Source: Osmia lignaria lignaria
Taxonomy: Eukaryota; Arthropoda; Insecta; Hymenoptera; Megachilidae
Direction of reading: 5' to 3'
Assembly (NCBI RefSeq): GCF_051020975.1
Contig: NC_135032.1
Coordinates: 868,001-932,000 of the forward strand
Length of the DNA: 64,000 nucleotides
The notes below the pieces were generated by a model, which searched no databases, had not been told where the DNA came from, and saw only the letters and a program-made list of their open reading frames with translations. The position numbers and the translations under genes are program-made. Position 1 is the first letter of the stretch; every line of letters starts with the position of its first letter. This document shows positions 12,722 to 27,100 of the stretch, piece after piece.

Positions 12722-14653
12722 ATGCAGATCTATCTCAAGGGAAGGGGCCTGACGGACATATTTCGAGATATTTCTTCTTCTTGTTGTTCTTCTTCTGCAC
12801 AGCTAAGCTGGAAGTGGCATTTGCAGCTCGCAATAGTGCAGAGTTATCTCAAAGAAAGGGGCCACGGTGTTTCTGTATCTCTATTATGTTGGTGCGGCTT
12901 CGGAACTTTTAAATATCTTGATATATCTCGAGAGCTACGCATCCGATCAAAAAATATCATAGAACATCAAAAGTAGGAAACTTAATTCTCTACAAAAAAG
13001 GTCTCTTAACATTTTGCCATAGCTCGCTTCGTTTCCGAGATATTTGCAGATTTATCTCGAGGGAAGGGGCCTGACGGACATATTTCGAGATATTTCTTCT
13101 TCTTGTTGTTCTTCTTCTGCACAGCTAAGCTGGACGTGGCATTTACAGCTCGCAATAGTGCAGAGTTATCTCAAAGAAAGGGGCCACGGTGTTTCTGTAT
13201 CTCTATTATGTTGGTGCGGCTTCGGAACTTTTAAATATCTTGATATATCTCGAGAACTACGCATCTGATCAAAAAATATCATAGAACATAAAAAGTAGGA
13301 AACTTAATTCTCTACAAATAAGGTCTCTTAACATTTTGCCATAGCTCGCTTCGTTTCCGAGATATTTGCAGATTTATCTCAAGGGAAGGGGCCTGACGGA
13401 CTTTTTTCGAGATATTTCTTCTTCTTGTTGTTCTTCTTCTGCACAGCTAAGCTGGAAGTGGCATTTGCAGCTCGCAATAGTGCAGAGTTATCTCAAAGAA
13501 AGGGGCCACGGTGTTTCTGTATCTCTATTATGTTGGTGCGGCTTCGGAACTTTTAAATATCTTGATATATCTCGAGAGCTACGCATCCGATCAAAAAATA
13601 TCATAGAACATAAAAAGTAGGAAACTTAATTCTCTACAAAAAAGGTCTCTTAACATTTTGCCATAGCTCGCTTCGTTTCCGAGATATTTGCAGATTTATC
13701 TCGAGGGAAGGGGCCTGACGGACATATTTCGAGATATTTCTTCTTCTTGTTGTTCTTCTTCTGCACAGCTAAGCTGGACGTGGCATTTACAGCTCGCAAT
13801 AGTGCAGAGTTATCTCAAAGAAAGGGGCCACGGTGTTTCTGTATCTCTATTATGTTGGTGCGGCTTCGGAACTTTTAAATATCTTGATATATCTCGAGAA
13901 CTACGCATCTGATCAAAAAATATCATAGAACATAAAAAGTAGGAAACTTAATTCTCTACAAATAAGGTCTCTTAACATTTTGCCATAGCTCGCTTCGTTT
14001 CCGAGATATTTGCAGATTTATCTCAAGGGAAGGGGCCTGACGGACTTTTTTCGAGATATTTCTTCTTCTTGTTGTTCTTCTTCTGCACAGCTAAGCTGGA
14101 AGTGGCATTTGCAGCTCGCAATAGTGCAGAGTTATCTCAAAGAAAGGGGCCACGGTGTTTCTGTATCTCTATTATGTTGGTGCGGCTTCGGAACTTTTAA
14201 ATATCTTGATATATCTCGAGAGCTACGCATCCGATCAAAAAATATCATAGAACATAAAAAGTAGGAAACTTAATTCTCTACAAAAAAGGTCTCTTAACAT
14301 TTTGCCATAGCTCGCTTCGTTTCCGAGATATTTGCAGATTTATCTCGAGGGAAGGGGCCTGACGGACATATTTCGAGATATTTCTTCTTCTTGTTGTTCT
14401 TCTTCTGCACAGCTAAGCTGGACGTGGCATTTACAGCTCGCAATAGTGCAGAGTTATCTCAAAGAAAGGGGCCACGGTGTTTCTGTATCTCTATTATGTT
14501 GGTGCGGCTTCGGAACTTTTAAATATCTTGATATATCTCGAGAACTACGCATCTGATCAAATAATATCATAGAACATAAAAAGTAGGAAACTTAATTCTC
14601 CACAAATAAGGTCTCTTAACATTTTGCCATAGCTCGCTTCGTTTCCGAGATAT
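12722..14653. repeat. 2-monomer higher-order repeat, 644 bp
   Basis: A dimer of a CCGATC-type monomer followed by the CTCGAGGG/GGACGTGG monomer occurs three times (starts 12722, 13366, 14010). The second and third first-monomers share CGGACTTTTTTCG. The unit sizes therefore shrink from 8 to 4 to 2 monomers along this stretch. Confidence 0.85.
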
Positions 14654-17600
14654 TTGCAGATTTATCTCAAGGGAAGGGGCCTGACGGACATATTTCGAGA
14701 TATTTCTTCTTCTTGTTGGTCTTCTTCTGCACAGCTAAGCTGGAAGTGGCATTTGCAGCTCGCAATAGTGCAGAGTTATCTCGAAGAAAGGGGCCACGGT
14801 GTTTCTGTATCTCTATTATGTTGGTGCGGCTTCGGAACTTTTAAATATCTTGATATATCTCGAGAACTACGCATCTGATCAAATAATATCATAGAACATA
14901 AAAAGTAGGAAACTTAATTCTCCACAAATAAGGTCTCTTAACATTTTGCCATAGCTCGCTTCGTTTCCGAGATATCTGCAGATTTATCTCAAGGGAAGGG
15001 GCCTGACGGACATATTTCGAGATATTTCTTCTTCTTGTTGGTCTTCTTCTGCACAGCTAAGCTGGAAGTGGCATTTGCAGCTCGCAATAGTGCAGAGTTA
15101 TCTCGAAGAAAGGGGCCACGGTGTTTCTGTATCTCTATTATGTTGGTGCGGCTTCGGATCTTTTAAATATCTCGATATATCTCGAAAACTACGCTTCTGA
15201 TCAAAAAATATCATAGAACGTAAATTGTGGGAAACATAATTCTCTACAAAAAAGGTCTCTTAACATTTTGCCATAGCTCGCTTCGTTTCCGAGATATTTG
15301 CAGATTTATCTCAAGGGAAGGGGCCTGACGGACATATTTCGAGATATTTCTTCTTCTTGTTGGTCTTCTTCTGCACAGCTAAGCTGGAAGTGGCATTTGC
15401 AGCTCGCAATAGTGCAGAGTTATCTCGAAGAAAGGGGCCACGGTGTTTCTGTATCTCTATTATGTTGGTGCGGCTTCGGAACTTTTAAATATCTTGATAT
15501 ATCTCGAGAACTACGCATCTGATCAAATAATATCATAGAACATAAAAAGTAGGAAACTTAATTCTCCACAAATAAGGTCTCTTAACATTTTGCCATAGCT
15601 CGCTTCGTTTCCGAGATATTTGCAGATTTATCTCAAGGGAAGGGGCCTGACGGACATATTTCGAGATATTTCTTCTTCTTGTTGGTCTTCTTCTGCACAG
15701 CTAAGCTGGAAGTGGCATTTGCAGCTCGCAATTGTGCAGAGTTATCTCAAAGAAAGGGGCCACGGTGTTTCTGTATCTCTATTATGTTGGTGCGGCTTCG
15801 GAACTTTTAAATATCTTGATATATCTCGAGAGCTACGCATCCGATCAAAAAATATCATAGAACATCAAAAGTAGGAAACTTAATTCTCTACAAAAAAGGT
15901 CTCTTAACATTTTGCCATAGCTCGCTTCGTTTCCGAGATATTTGCAGATTTATCTCGAGGGAAGGGGCCTGACGGACATATTTCGAGATATTTCTTCTTC
16001 TTGTTGGTCTTCTTCTGCACAGCTAAGCTGGAAGTGGCATTTGCAGCTCGCAATAGTGCAGAGTTATCTCAAAGAAAGGGGCCACGGTGTTTCTGTATCT
16101 CTATTATGTTGGTGCGGCTTCGGAACTTTTAAATATCTTGATATATCTCGAGAACTACGCATCTGATCAAAAAATATCGTAGAACATAAAAAGTAGGAAA
16201 CTTCATTCTCTACCAAAAAGGTCTCTTAACATTTTGCCATAGCTCGCTTCGTTTCCGAGATATATGCAGATTTATCTCAAGGGAAGGGGCCTGACGGACA
16301 TATTTCGGGATATTTCTTCTTCTTGTTGTTCTTCTTCTGCACAGCTAAACAGGAAGTGGCATTTCCAGCTCGCAATAGTGCAGAGTTATCTGAAAGAAAG
16401 GGGCCACGGTGTTTCTGTATCTCTATTATGTTGGTGCGGCTTCGGAACTTTTAAATATCTTGATATATCTCGAGAACTACGCATCTGATCAAATAATATC
16501 ATAGAACATAAAAAGTAGGAAACTTAATTCTCTACAAATAAGGTCTCTTAACATTTTGCCATAGCTCGCTTCGTTTCCGAGATATTTGCAGATTTATCTC
16601 AAGGGAAGGGGCCTGACGGACATGTTTCGAGATATTTCTTCTTCTTGTTGGTCTTCTTCTGCACAGCTAAGCTGGAAGTGGCATGTGCAGCTCGCAATGG
16701 TGCAGAGTTATCTCAAAGAAAGGGGCCACGGTGTTTCTGTATCTCTATTATGTTGGTGCGGCTTCGGATCTTTTAAATATCTCGATATATCTCGAAAACT
16801 ACGCTTCTGATCAAAAAATATCATAGAGCCTAAATTGTGGGAAACTTAATTCTATACAAAAAAGGTCTCTTAACATTTTGCCATAGCTCGCTTCGTTTCC
16901 GAGATATTTGCAGATTTATCTCAAGGGAAGGGGTCTGACGGACATATTTCGAGATATTTCTTCTTCTTGTTGTTCTTCTTCTGCACAGCTAAGCTGGAAG
17001 TGGCATTTGCAGCTCGCAATAGTGCAGAGTTATCTCAAAGAAAGGGGCCACGGTGTTTCTGTATCTCTATTATGTTGGTGCGGCTTCGGAACTTTTAAAT
17101 ATCTTGATATATCTCGAGAACTACGCATCTGATCAAAAAATATCATGGAACATAAAAAGTAGGAAACTTAATTCTCAACAAAAAAGGTCTCTTAACATTT
17201 TGCCATAGCTCGCTTCGTTTCCGAGATATTTGCAGATTTATCTCAAGGGAAGGGGCCTGACGGACATATTTCGAGATATTTCTTCTTCTTGTTGTTCTTC
17301 TTCTGCACAGCTAAACTGGAAGTGGCATTTCCAGCTCGCAGTAGTGCAGAGTTATCTCAAAGAAAGGGGCCACGGTGTTTCTGTATCTCTATTATGTTGG
17401 TGCGGCTTCGGAACTTTAAAATATCTTGATATATCTCGAGAACTACGCATCTGATCAAAAATTATCATAGAACGTAAAAAGTAGGAAACTTAATTCTCTA
17501 CAAATAAAGTCGCTTAACATTTTGCCATAGCTCGCTTCGTTTCCGAGATATTTGCAGATTTATCTCAAGGGAAGGGGCCTGACGGACATATTTCGAGATA

Positions 17601-18195
17601 TTTCTTCTTCTTGTTGTTCTTCTTCTGCACAGCTAAGCTGGAAGTGGCATTTGCAGCTCGCAATAGTGCAGAGTTATCTCAAAGAAAGGGGCCACGGTGT
17701 TTCTGTATCTCTATTATGTTGGTGCGGCTTCGGAACTTTTAAATATCTTGATATATCTCGAGAACTACGCATCTGATCAAAAAATATTATAGAACATAAA
17801 AAGTAGGAAACTTCATTCTCTACCAAAAAGGTCTCTTAACATTTTGCCATAGCTCGCTTCGTTTCCGAGATATTTGCAGATTTATCTCAAGGGAAGGTGC
17901 CTGACGGACATATTTCGGGATATTTCTTCTTCTTGTTGTTCTTCTTCTGCACAGCTAAACAGGAAGTGGCATTTCCAGCTCGCAATAGTGCAGAGTTATC
18001 TGAAAGAAAGGGGCCACGGTGTTTCTGTATCTCTATTATGTTGGTGCGGCTTCGGAACTTTTAAATATCTTGATATATCTCGAGAACTACGCATCTGATC
18101 AAATAATATCATAGAACGTAAAAAGTAGGAAACTTAATTCTCTACAAATAAGGTCTCTTAACATTTTGCCATAGCTCGCTTCGTTTCCGAGATAT
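14654..18195. repeat. Satellite sub-block with GTTGGTCTTC variant and a 5-monomer period
   Basis: Consecutive monomers from 14654 to 16263 share a T-to-G change in the pyrimidine tract (TTGTTGGTCTTC). A monomer with AACAGGAAGTGG at 16264 recurs at 17874, 1,610 bp later (5 x 322), each time followed by a GTTGGTCTTC monomer (16586, 18196). This suggests a short-lived 5-mer unit. No genes. Confidence 0.7.
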
Positions 18196-21100
18196 TTGCA
18201 GATTTATCTCAAGGGAAGGGGCCTGACGGACATATTTCGAGATATTTCTTCTTCTTGTTGGTCTTCTTCTGCACAGCTAAGCTGGAAGTGGCATTTGCAG
18301 CTCGCAATAGTGCAGAGTTATCTCAAAGAAAGGGGCCACGGTGTTTCTGTATCTCTATTATGTTGGTGCGGCTTCGGAACTTTTAAATATCTCGATATAT
18401 CTCGAAAACTACGCTTCTGATCAAAAAATATCATAGAACATAAAAAGTAGGAAACTTAATTCTCTAGAAAAAAGGTCTCTTAACATTTTGCCATAGCTCG
18501 CTTCGTTTCCGAGATATTTGCAGATATATCTCAAGGGAAGGGGCCTGACGGACATATTTCGAGATATTTCTTCTTCTTGTTGTTCTTCTTCTGCACAGCT
18601 AAGCTGGAAGTGGCATTTGCGGCTCGCACTAGTGCAGAGTTATCTCAAAGAAAGGGGCCACGGTGTTTCTGTATCTCTATTATGTTGGTGCGGCTTCGGA
18701 ACTTTTAAATATCTCGATATATCTCGAAAACTACGCTTCTGATCAAAAAATATCATAGAACATAAAAAGTAGGAAACTTAATTCTCTACAAAAAAGGTCT
18801 CTTAACATTTTGCCATAGCTCGCTTCGTTTCCGAGATATTTGCAGATATATCTCAAGGGAAGGGGCCTAACGGACATATTTCGAGATATTTCTTCTTCTT
18901 GTTGTTCTTCTTCTGCACAGCTAAACTGGAAGTGGCATTTCCAGCTCGCAATAGTGCAGAGTTATCTCAAAGAAAGGGGCCACGGTGTTTCTGTATCTCT
19001 ATTATGTTGGTGCGGCTTCGGAACTTTTAAATATCTTGATATATCTCGAGAACTACGCATCTGATCAAAAAATATCATAGAACATAAAAAGTAGGAAACT
19101 TAATTCTCTACAAAAAAGGTCTCTTAACATTTTGCCATAGCTCGCTTCGTTTCCGAGATATTTGCAGATATATCTCAAGGGAAGGGGCCTGACGGACATA
19201 TTTCGAGATATTTCTTCTTCTTGTTGTTCTTCTTCTGCACAGCTAAGCTGGAAGTGGCATTTGCGGCTCGCACTAGTGCAGAGTTATCTCAAAGAAAGGG
19301 GCCACGGTGTTTCTGTATCTCTATTATGTTGGTGCGGCTTCGGAACTTTTAAATATCTCGATATATCTCGAAAACTACGCTTCTGATCAAAAAATATCAT
19401 AGAACGTAAATTGTAGGAAACATAATTCTCTACAAAAAAGGTCTCTTAACATTTTGCCATAGCTCTCTTCGTTTCCGAGATATTTGCAGATTTATCTCAA
19501 GGGAAGGGGCCTGACGGACATATTTCGAGATATTTCTTCTTCTTATTGTTCTTCTTCTGCACAGCTAAGCTGGAAGTGGCATTTGCAGCTCGCAATAGTG
19601 CAGAGTTATCTCAAAGAAAGGGGCCACGGTGTTTCTGTATCTCTATTATGTTGGTGCGGCATCGGAACTTTTAAATATCTTGATATATCTCGAGAACTAC
19701 GCGTCTGATCAAAAAATATCATAGAACATAAATTGTAGGAAACATGATTCTCTACAAAAAAGGTCTCTTAACATTTTGCCATAGCTCGCTTCGTTTCCGA
19801 GATATTTGCAGATATATCTCAAGGGAAGGGGCCTGACGGACATATTTCGAGATATTTCTTCTTCTTGTTGTTCTTCCTCTGCACAGCTAAGCTGGAAGTG
19901 GCATTTGCAGCTCGCAATAGTGCAGAGTTATCTCAAAGAAAGGGGCCACGGTGTTTCTGTATCTCTATTATGTTGGTGCGGCTTCGGAACTTTTAAATAT
20001 CTTGATATATCTCGAGAACTACGCATCTGATCAAAAAATATCATAGAACATAAAAAGTAGGAAACTTAATTCTCTACAAAAAAGGTCTCTTAACATTTTG
20101 CCATAGCTCGCTTCGTTTCCGAGATATTTGCATATTTATCTCAAGGGAAGGGGCCTGACGGACATATTTCGAGATATTTCTTCTTCTTGTTGTTCTTCTT
20201 CTGCACAGCTAAGCTGGAAGTGGCATTTGCGGCTCGCACTAGTGCAGAGTTATCTCAAAGAAAGGGGCCACGGTGTTTCTGTATCTCTATTATGTTGGTG
20301 CGGCTTCGGAACTTTTAAATATCTCGATATATCTCGAAAACTACGCTTCTGATCAAAAAATATCATACAACATAAAAAGTAGGAAACTTAATTCTCTACA
20401 AAAAAGGTCTCTTAACATTTTGCCATAGCTCGCTTCGTTTCCGAGATATTTGCAGATTTATCTCAAGGGAAGGGGCCTGACGGACATATTTCGAGATATT
20501 TCTTCTTCTTGTTGTTCTTCTTCTGCACAGCTAAGCTGGAAGTGGCATTTGCGGCTCGCACTAGTGCAGAGTTATCTCAAAGAAAGGGGCCACGGTGTTT
20601 CTGTATCTCTATTATGTTGGTGCGGCTTCGGAACTTTTAAATATCTCGATATATCTCGAAAGCTACGCTTCTGATCAAAAAATATCATAGAACATAAATT
20701 GTAGGAAACATAATTCTCTACAAAAAAGGTCTCTTAACATTTTGCCATAGCTCGCTTCGTTTCCGAGATATTTGCAGATATATCTCAAGGGAAGGGGCCT
20801 GACGGACATATTTCGAGATATTTCTTCTTCTTGTTGTTCTTCCTCTGCACAGCTAAGCTGGAAGTGGCATTTGCAGCTCGCAACAGTGCAGAGTTATCTC
20901 AAAGAAAGGGGCCACGGTGTTTCTGTATCTCTATTATGTTGGTGCGGCTTCGGAACTTTTAAATATCTTGATATATCTCGAGAACTACGCATCTGATCAA
21001 AAAATATCATAGAACATAAGAAGTAGGAAACTTAATTCTCTACAAAAAAGGTCTCTTAACATTTTGCCATAGCTCGCTTCGTTTCCGAGATATTTGCATA

Positions 21101-24100
21101 TTTGTCTCAAGGGAAGGGGCCTGACGGACATATTTCGAGATATTTCTTCTTCTTGTTGTTCTTCTTCTGCACAGCTAAGCTGGAAGTGGCATTTGCGGCT
21201 CGCACTAGTGCAGAGTTATCTCAAAGAAAGGGGCCACGGTGTTTCTGTATCTCTATTATGTTGGTGCGGCTTCGGAACTTTTAAATATCTTGATATATCT
21301 CGAGAACTACGCACCTGATCAAAAAATATCATACAACATAAATTGTAGGAAACATAATTCTCTACAAAAAAGGTCTCTTAACATTTTGCCATAGCTCGCT
21401 TCGTTTCCGAGATATTTGCAGATATATCTCAAGGGAAGGGGCCTGACGGACATATTTCGAGATATTTCTTCTTCTTGTTGTTCTTCTTCTGCACAGCTAA
21501 GCTGGAAGTGGCATTTGCGGCTCGCACTAGTGCAGAGTTATCTCAAAGAAAGGGGCCACGGTGTTTCTGTATCTCTATTATGTTGGTGCGGCTTCGGAAC
21601 TTTTAAATATCTCGATATATCTCGAAAACTACGCATCTGATCAAAAAATATCATAGAACATAAAAAGTAGGAAACTTAATTCTCTACAAAAAAGGTCTCT
21701 TAACATTTTGCCATAGCTCGCTTCGTTTCCGAGATATTTGCATATTTATCTCAAGGGAAGGGGCCTGACGGACATATTTCGAGATATTTCTTCTTCTTGT
21801 TGTTCTTCTTCTGCACAGCTAAGCTGGAAGTGGCATTTGCGGCTCGCACTAGTGCAGAGTTATCTCAAAGAAAGGGGCCACGGTGTTTCTGTATCTCTAT
21901 TATGTTGGTGCGGCTTCGGAACTTTTAAATATCTCGATATACCTCGAAAACTACGCTTCTGATCAAAAAATATCATAGAACATAAATTGTAGGAAACATA
22001 ATTCTCTACAAAAAAGGTCTCTTAACATTTTGCCATAGCTAGCTTCGTTTCCGAGATATTTGCAGATATATCTCAAGGGAAGGGGCCTGACGGACATATT
22101 TCGAGATATTTCTTCTTCTTGTTGTTCTTCTTCTGCACAGCTAAGCTGGAAGTGGCATTTGCGGCTCGCACTAGTGCAGAGTTATCTCAAAGAAAGGGGC
22201 CACGGTGTTTCTGTATCTCTATTATGTTGGTGCGGCTTCGGAACTTTTAAATATCTCGATATATCTCGAAAACTACGCTTCTGATCAAAAAACATCATAG
22301 AACATAAAAAGTAGGAAACTTAATTCTCTACAAAAAAGGTCTGTTAACATTTTGCCATAGCTCGCTTCGTTTCCGAGATATTTGCAGATTTATCTCAAGG
22401 GAAGGGGCCTGACGGACATATTTCGAGATATTTCTTCTTCTTGTTGTTCTTCTTCTGCACAGCTAAGCTGGAAGTGGCATTTGCGGCTCGCACTAGTGCA
22501 GAGTTATCTCAAAGAAAGGGGCCACGGTGTTTCTGTATCTCTATTATGTTGGTGCGGCTTCGGAACTTTTAAATATCTCGATATACCTCGAAAACTACGC
22601 TTCTGATCAAAAAATATCATAGAACATAAATTGTAGGAAACATAATTCTCTACAAAAAAGGTCTCTTAACATTTTGCCATAGCTCGCTTCGTTTCCGAGA
22701 TATTTGCAGATATATCTCAAGGGAAGGGGCCTGACGGACATATTTCGAGATATTTCTTCTTCTTGTTGTTCTTCCTCTGCACAGCTAAGCTGGAAGTGGC
22801 ATTTGCAGCTCGCAATAGTGCAGAGTTATCTCAAAGAAAGGGGCCACGGTGTTTCTGTATCTCTATTATGTTGGTGCGGCTTCGGAACTTTTAAATATCT
22901 TGATATATCTCGAGAACTACGCATCTGATCAAAAAATATCATAGAACATAAAAAGTAGGAAACTTAATTCTCTACAAAAAAGGTCTCTTAACATTTTGCC
23001 ATAGCTCGCTTCGTTTCCGAGATATTTGCATATTTATCTCAAGGGAAGGGGCCTGACGGACATATTTCGAGATATTTCTTCTTCTTGTTGTTCTTCTTCT
23101 GCACAGCTAAGCTGGAAGTGGCATTTGCGGCTCGCACTAGTGCAGAGTTATCTCAAAGAAAGGGGCCACGGTGTTTCTGTATCTCTATTATGTTGGTGCG
23201 GCTTCGGAACTATTAAATATCTCGATATACCTCGAAAACTACGCTTCTGATCAAAAAATATCATAGAACATAAATTGTAGGAAACATAATTCTCTACAAA
23301 AAAGGTCTCTTAACATTTTGCCATAGCTCGCTTCGTTTCCGAGATATTTGCAGATATATCTCAAGGGAAGGGGCCTGACGGACATATTTCGAGATATTTC
23401 TTCTTCTTGTTGTTCTTCCTCTGCACAGCTAAGCTGGAAGTGGCATTTGCAGCTCGCAATAGTGCAGAGTTATCTCAAAGAAAGGGGCCACGGTGTTTCT
23501 GTATCTCTATTATGTTGGTGCGGCTTCGGAACTTTTAAATATCTTGATATATCTCGAGAACTACGCATCTGATCAAAAAATATCATAGAACATAAAAGGT
23601 AGGAAACATAATTCTCTACAAAAAACGTCTCTTAACATTTTGCCATAGCTCGCTTCGTTTCCGAGATATTTGCAGATTCAGCTCAAAGGAACTGGCCTGA
23701 CGGACATATTTCGAGATATTTCTTCTTCTTGTTGTTCTTCCTCTGCACAGCTAAGCTGGAAGTGGCATTTGCAGCGCGCCATAGTGCAGAGTTATCTCAA
23801 AGAAAGGGGCCACGGTGTTTCTGTATCTCTATTATGTTGGTGCGGCTTCGGAACTTTTAAATATCTTGATATATCTCGAGAACTACGCATCTGATCAAAA
23901 AATATCATAGCACATAAAAAGTAGGAAACTTAATTCTCTACAAAAAAGGTCTCTTAACATTTTGCCATAGCTCGCTTCGTTTCCGAGATATTTGCATATT
24001 TATCTCAAGGGAAGGGGCCTGACGGACATATTTCGAGATATTTCTTATTCTTGTTGTTCTTCTTCTGCACAGCTAAGCTGGAAGTGGCATTTGCGGCTCG

Positions 24101-27100
24101 CACTAGTGCAGAGTTATCTCAAAGAAAGGGGCCACGGTGTTTCTGTATCTCTATTATGTTGGTGCGGCTTCGGAACTTTTAAATATCTCGATATACCTCG
24201 AAAACTACGCTTCTGATCAAAAAATATCATAGAACATAAATTGTAGGAAACATAATTCTCTACAAAAAAGGTCTCTTAACATTTTGCCATAGCTCGCTTC
24301 GTTTCCGAGATATTTGCAGATATATCTCAAGGGAAGGGGCCTGACGGACATATTTCGAGATATTTCTTCTTCTTGTTGTTCTTCCTCTGCACAGCTAAGC
24401 TGGAAGTGGCATTTGCAGCTCGCAATAGTGCAGAGTTATCTCAAAGAAAGGGGCCACGGTGTTTCTGTATCTCTATTATGTTGGTGCGGCTTCGGAACTT
24501 TTAAATATCTTGATATATCTCGAGAACTACGCATCTGATCAAAAAATATCATAGAACATAAAAGGTAGGAAACTTAATTCTCTACAAAAAAGGTCTCTTA
24601 ACATTTTGCCATAGCTCGCTTCGTTTCCGAGATATTTGCAGATTTATCTCAAGGGAAGGGGCCTGACGGACATATTTCGAGATATTTCTTCTTCTTGTTG
24701 TTCTTCTTCTGCACAGCTAAGCTGGAAGTGGCATTTGCAGCTCGCACTAGTGCAGAGTTATCTCAAAGAAAGGGGCCACGGTGTTTCTGTATCTCTATTA
24801 TGTTGGTGCGGCTTCGGAACTTTTAAATATCTCGATATACCTCGAAAACTACGCTTCTGATCAAAAAATATCATAGAACATAAATTGTAGGAAACATAAT
24901 TCTCTACAAAAAAGGTCTCTTAACATTTTGCCATAGCTCGCTTCGTTTCCGAGATATTTGCAGATATATCTCAAGGGAAGGGGCCTGACGGACATATTTC
25001 GAGATATTTCTTCTTCTTGTTGTTCTTCCTCTGCACAGCTAAGCTGGAAGTGGCATTTGCAGCTCGCAATAGTGCAGAGTTATCTCAAAGAAAGGGGCCA
25101 CGGTGTTTCTGTATCCCTATTATGTTGGTGCGGCTTCGGAACTTTTAAATATCTCGATATATCTCGAAAACTACGCTTCTGATCAAAAAATATCATAGAA
25201 CATAAATTGTAGGAAACTTAATTCTCTACAAAACAGGTCTCTTAACCTTTTGCCATAGCTCTCTTCGTTTCCGAGATATTTGCAGATTTATCTCAAGGGA
25301 AGGGGCCTGACGGACATATTTCGAGATATTTCTTCTTCTTGTTGTTCTTCTTCTGCACAGCTAAGCTGGAAGTGGCATTTGCGGCTCGCACTAGTGCAGA
25401 GTTATCTCAACGAAAGGGGCCACGGTGTTTCTGTATCTCTATTATGTTGGTGCGGCTTCGGAACTTTTAAATATCTTGATATATCTCGAGAACTACGCGT
25501 CTGATCAAAAAATGTCATAGAACATAAAAAGTAGGAAACCTAATTCTCTACAAAAACGGTCTGTTAACATTTTGCCATAGCTCGCTTCGTTTCCGAGATA
25601 TTTGCAGATATATTTCAAGGGAAGGGGCCTGACGGGCATATTTCGAGATATTTCTTCTTCTTGTTGTTCTTCTTCTGCACAGCTAAGCTGGAAGTGGCAT
25701 TTGCGGCTCGCACTAGTGCACAGTTATCTCAAAGAAAGGGGCCACGGTGTTTCTGTATCTCTATTATCTTGGTGCGGCTTCGGAACTTTTAAATATCTCG
25801 ATGCATCTCGAAAACTACGCTTCTGATCAAAAAATATCATAGAACATAAATTCTAGGAAGCAGAATTCTCTACAAAAAAGGTCTCTTAACATTTTCCCAT
25901 AGCTCGCTTCGTTTCCGAGATATTTGCAGATATATCTCAAGGGAAGGGGCCTGACGGACATATTTCGAGATATTTCTTCTTCTTGTTGTTCTTCTTCTGC
26001 ACAGCTAAGCTGGAAGTGGCATTTACAGCTCGCAACAGTGCAGAGTTATCTCAAAGAAAGGGGCCACGGTGTTTCTGTATCTCTATTATGTTGGTGCGGC
26101 TTCGGAACTTTTAAATATCTTGATATATCTCGAGAACTACGCATCTGATCAAAAAATATCATAGAACATGAAAGGTAGGAAACTTAATTCTCTACAAAAC
26201 AGGTCTCTTAACCTTTTGCCATAGCTCTCTTCGTTTCCGAGATATTTGCAGATTTATCTCAAGGGAAGGGGCCTGACGGACATATTTCGAGATATTTCTT
26301 CGTCTTGTTGTTCTTCTTCTGCAAAGCTAAGCTGGAAGTGGCATTTGCGGCTCGCACTAGTGCAGAGTTATCTCAAAGAAAGGGGCCACGGTGTTTCTGT
26401 ATCTCTATTATGTTGGTGCGGCTTCGGAACTTTTAAATATCTCGATGTATCTCGAAAACTACGCTTCTGATCAAAAAATATCATAGAACATAAATTGTAG
26501 GGAGCATAATTCTCTACAAAAAAGGTCTCTTAACATTTTCCCATAGCTCGCTTCGTTTCCGAGATATTTGCAGATATATCTCAAGGGAAGGGGCCTGACG
26601 GACATATTTCGAGATATTTCTTCTTCTTGTTGTTCTTCTTCTGCCCAGCTAAGCTGGAAGTGGCATTTGCAGCTCGCAATAGTGCAGAGTTATCTCAAAG
26701 AAAGGGGCCACGGTGTTTCTGTATCTCTATTATGTTGGTGCGGCTTCGGAACTTTTAAATATCTTGATATATCTCGAGAACTACGCGTCTGATCAAAAAA
26801 TGTCATAGAACATAAAAAGTAGGAAACTTAATTCTCTACAAAAACGGTCTCTTAACATTTTGCCATAGCTCACTTCGTTTCCGAGATATTTGCAGATATA
26901 TCTCAAGGGAAGGGGCCTGACGGACATATTTCGAGATATTTCTTCTTCTTGTTGTTCTTCTTCTGCACAGCTAAGCTGGAAGTGGCATTTGCGGCTCGCA
27001 CTAGCGCACAGTTATCTCAAAGAAAGGGGCCACGGTGTTTCTGTATCTCTATTATGTTGGTGCGTCTTCGGAACTTTTAAATATCTCGATATATCTCGAA

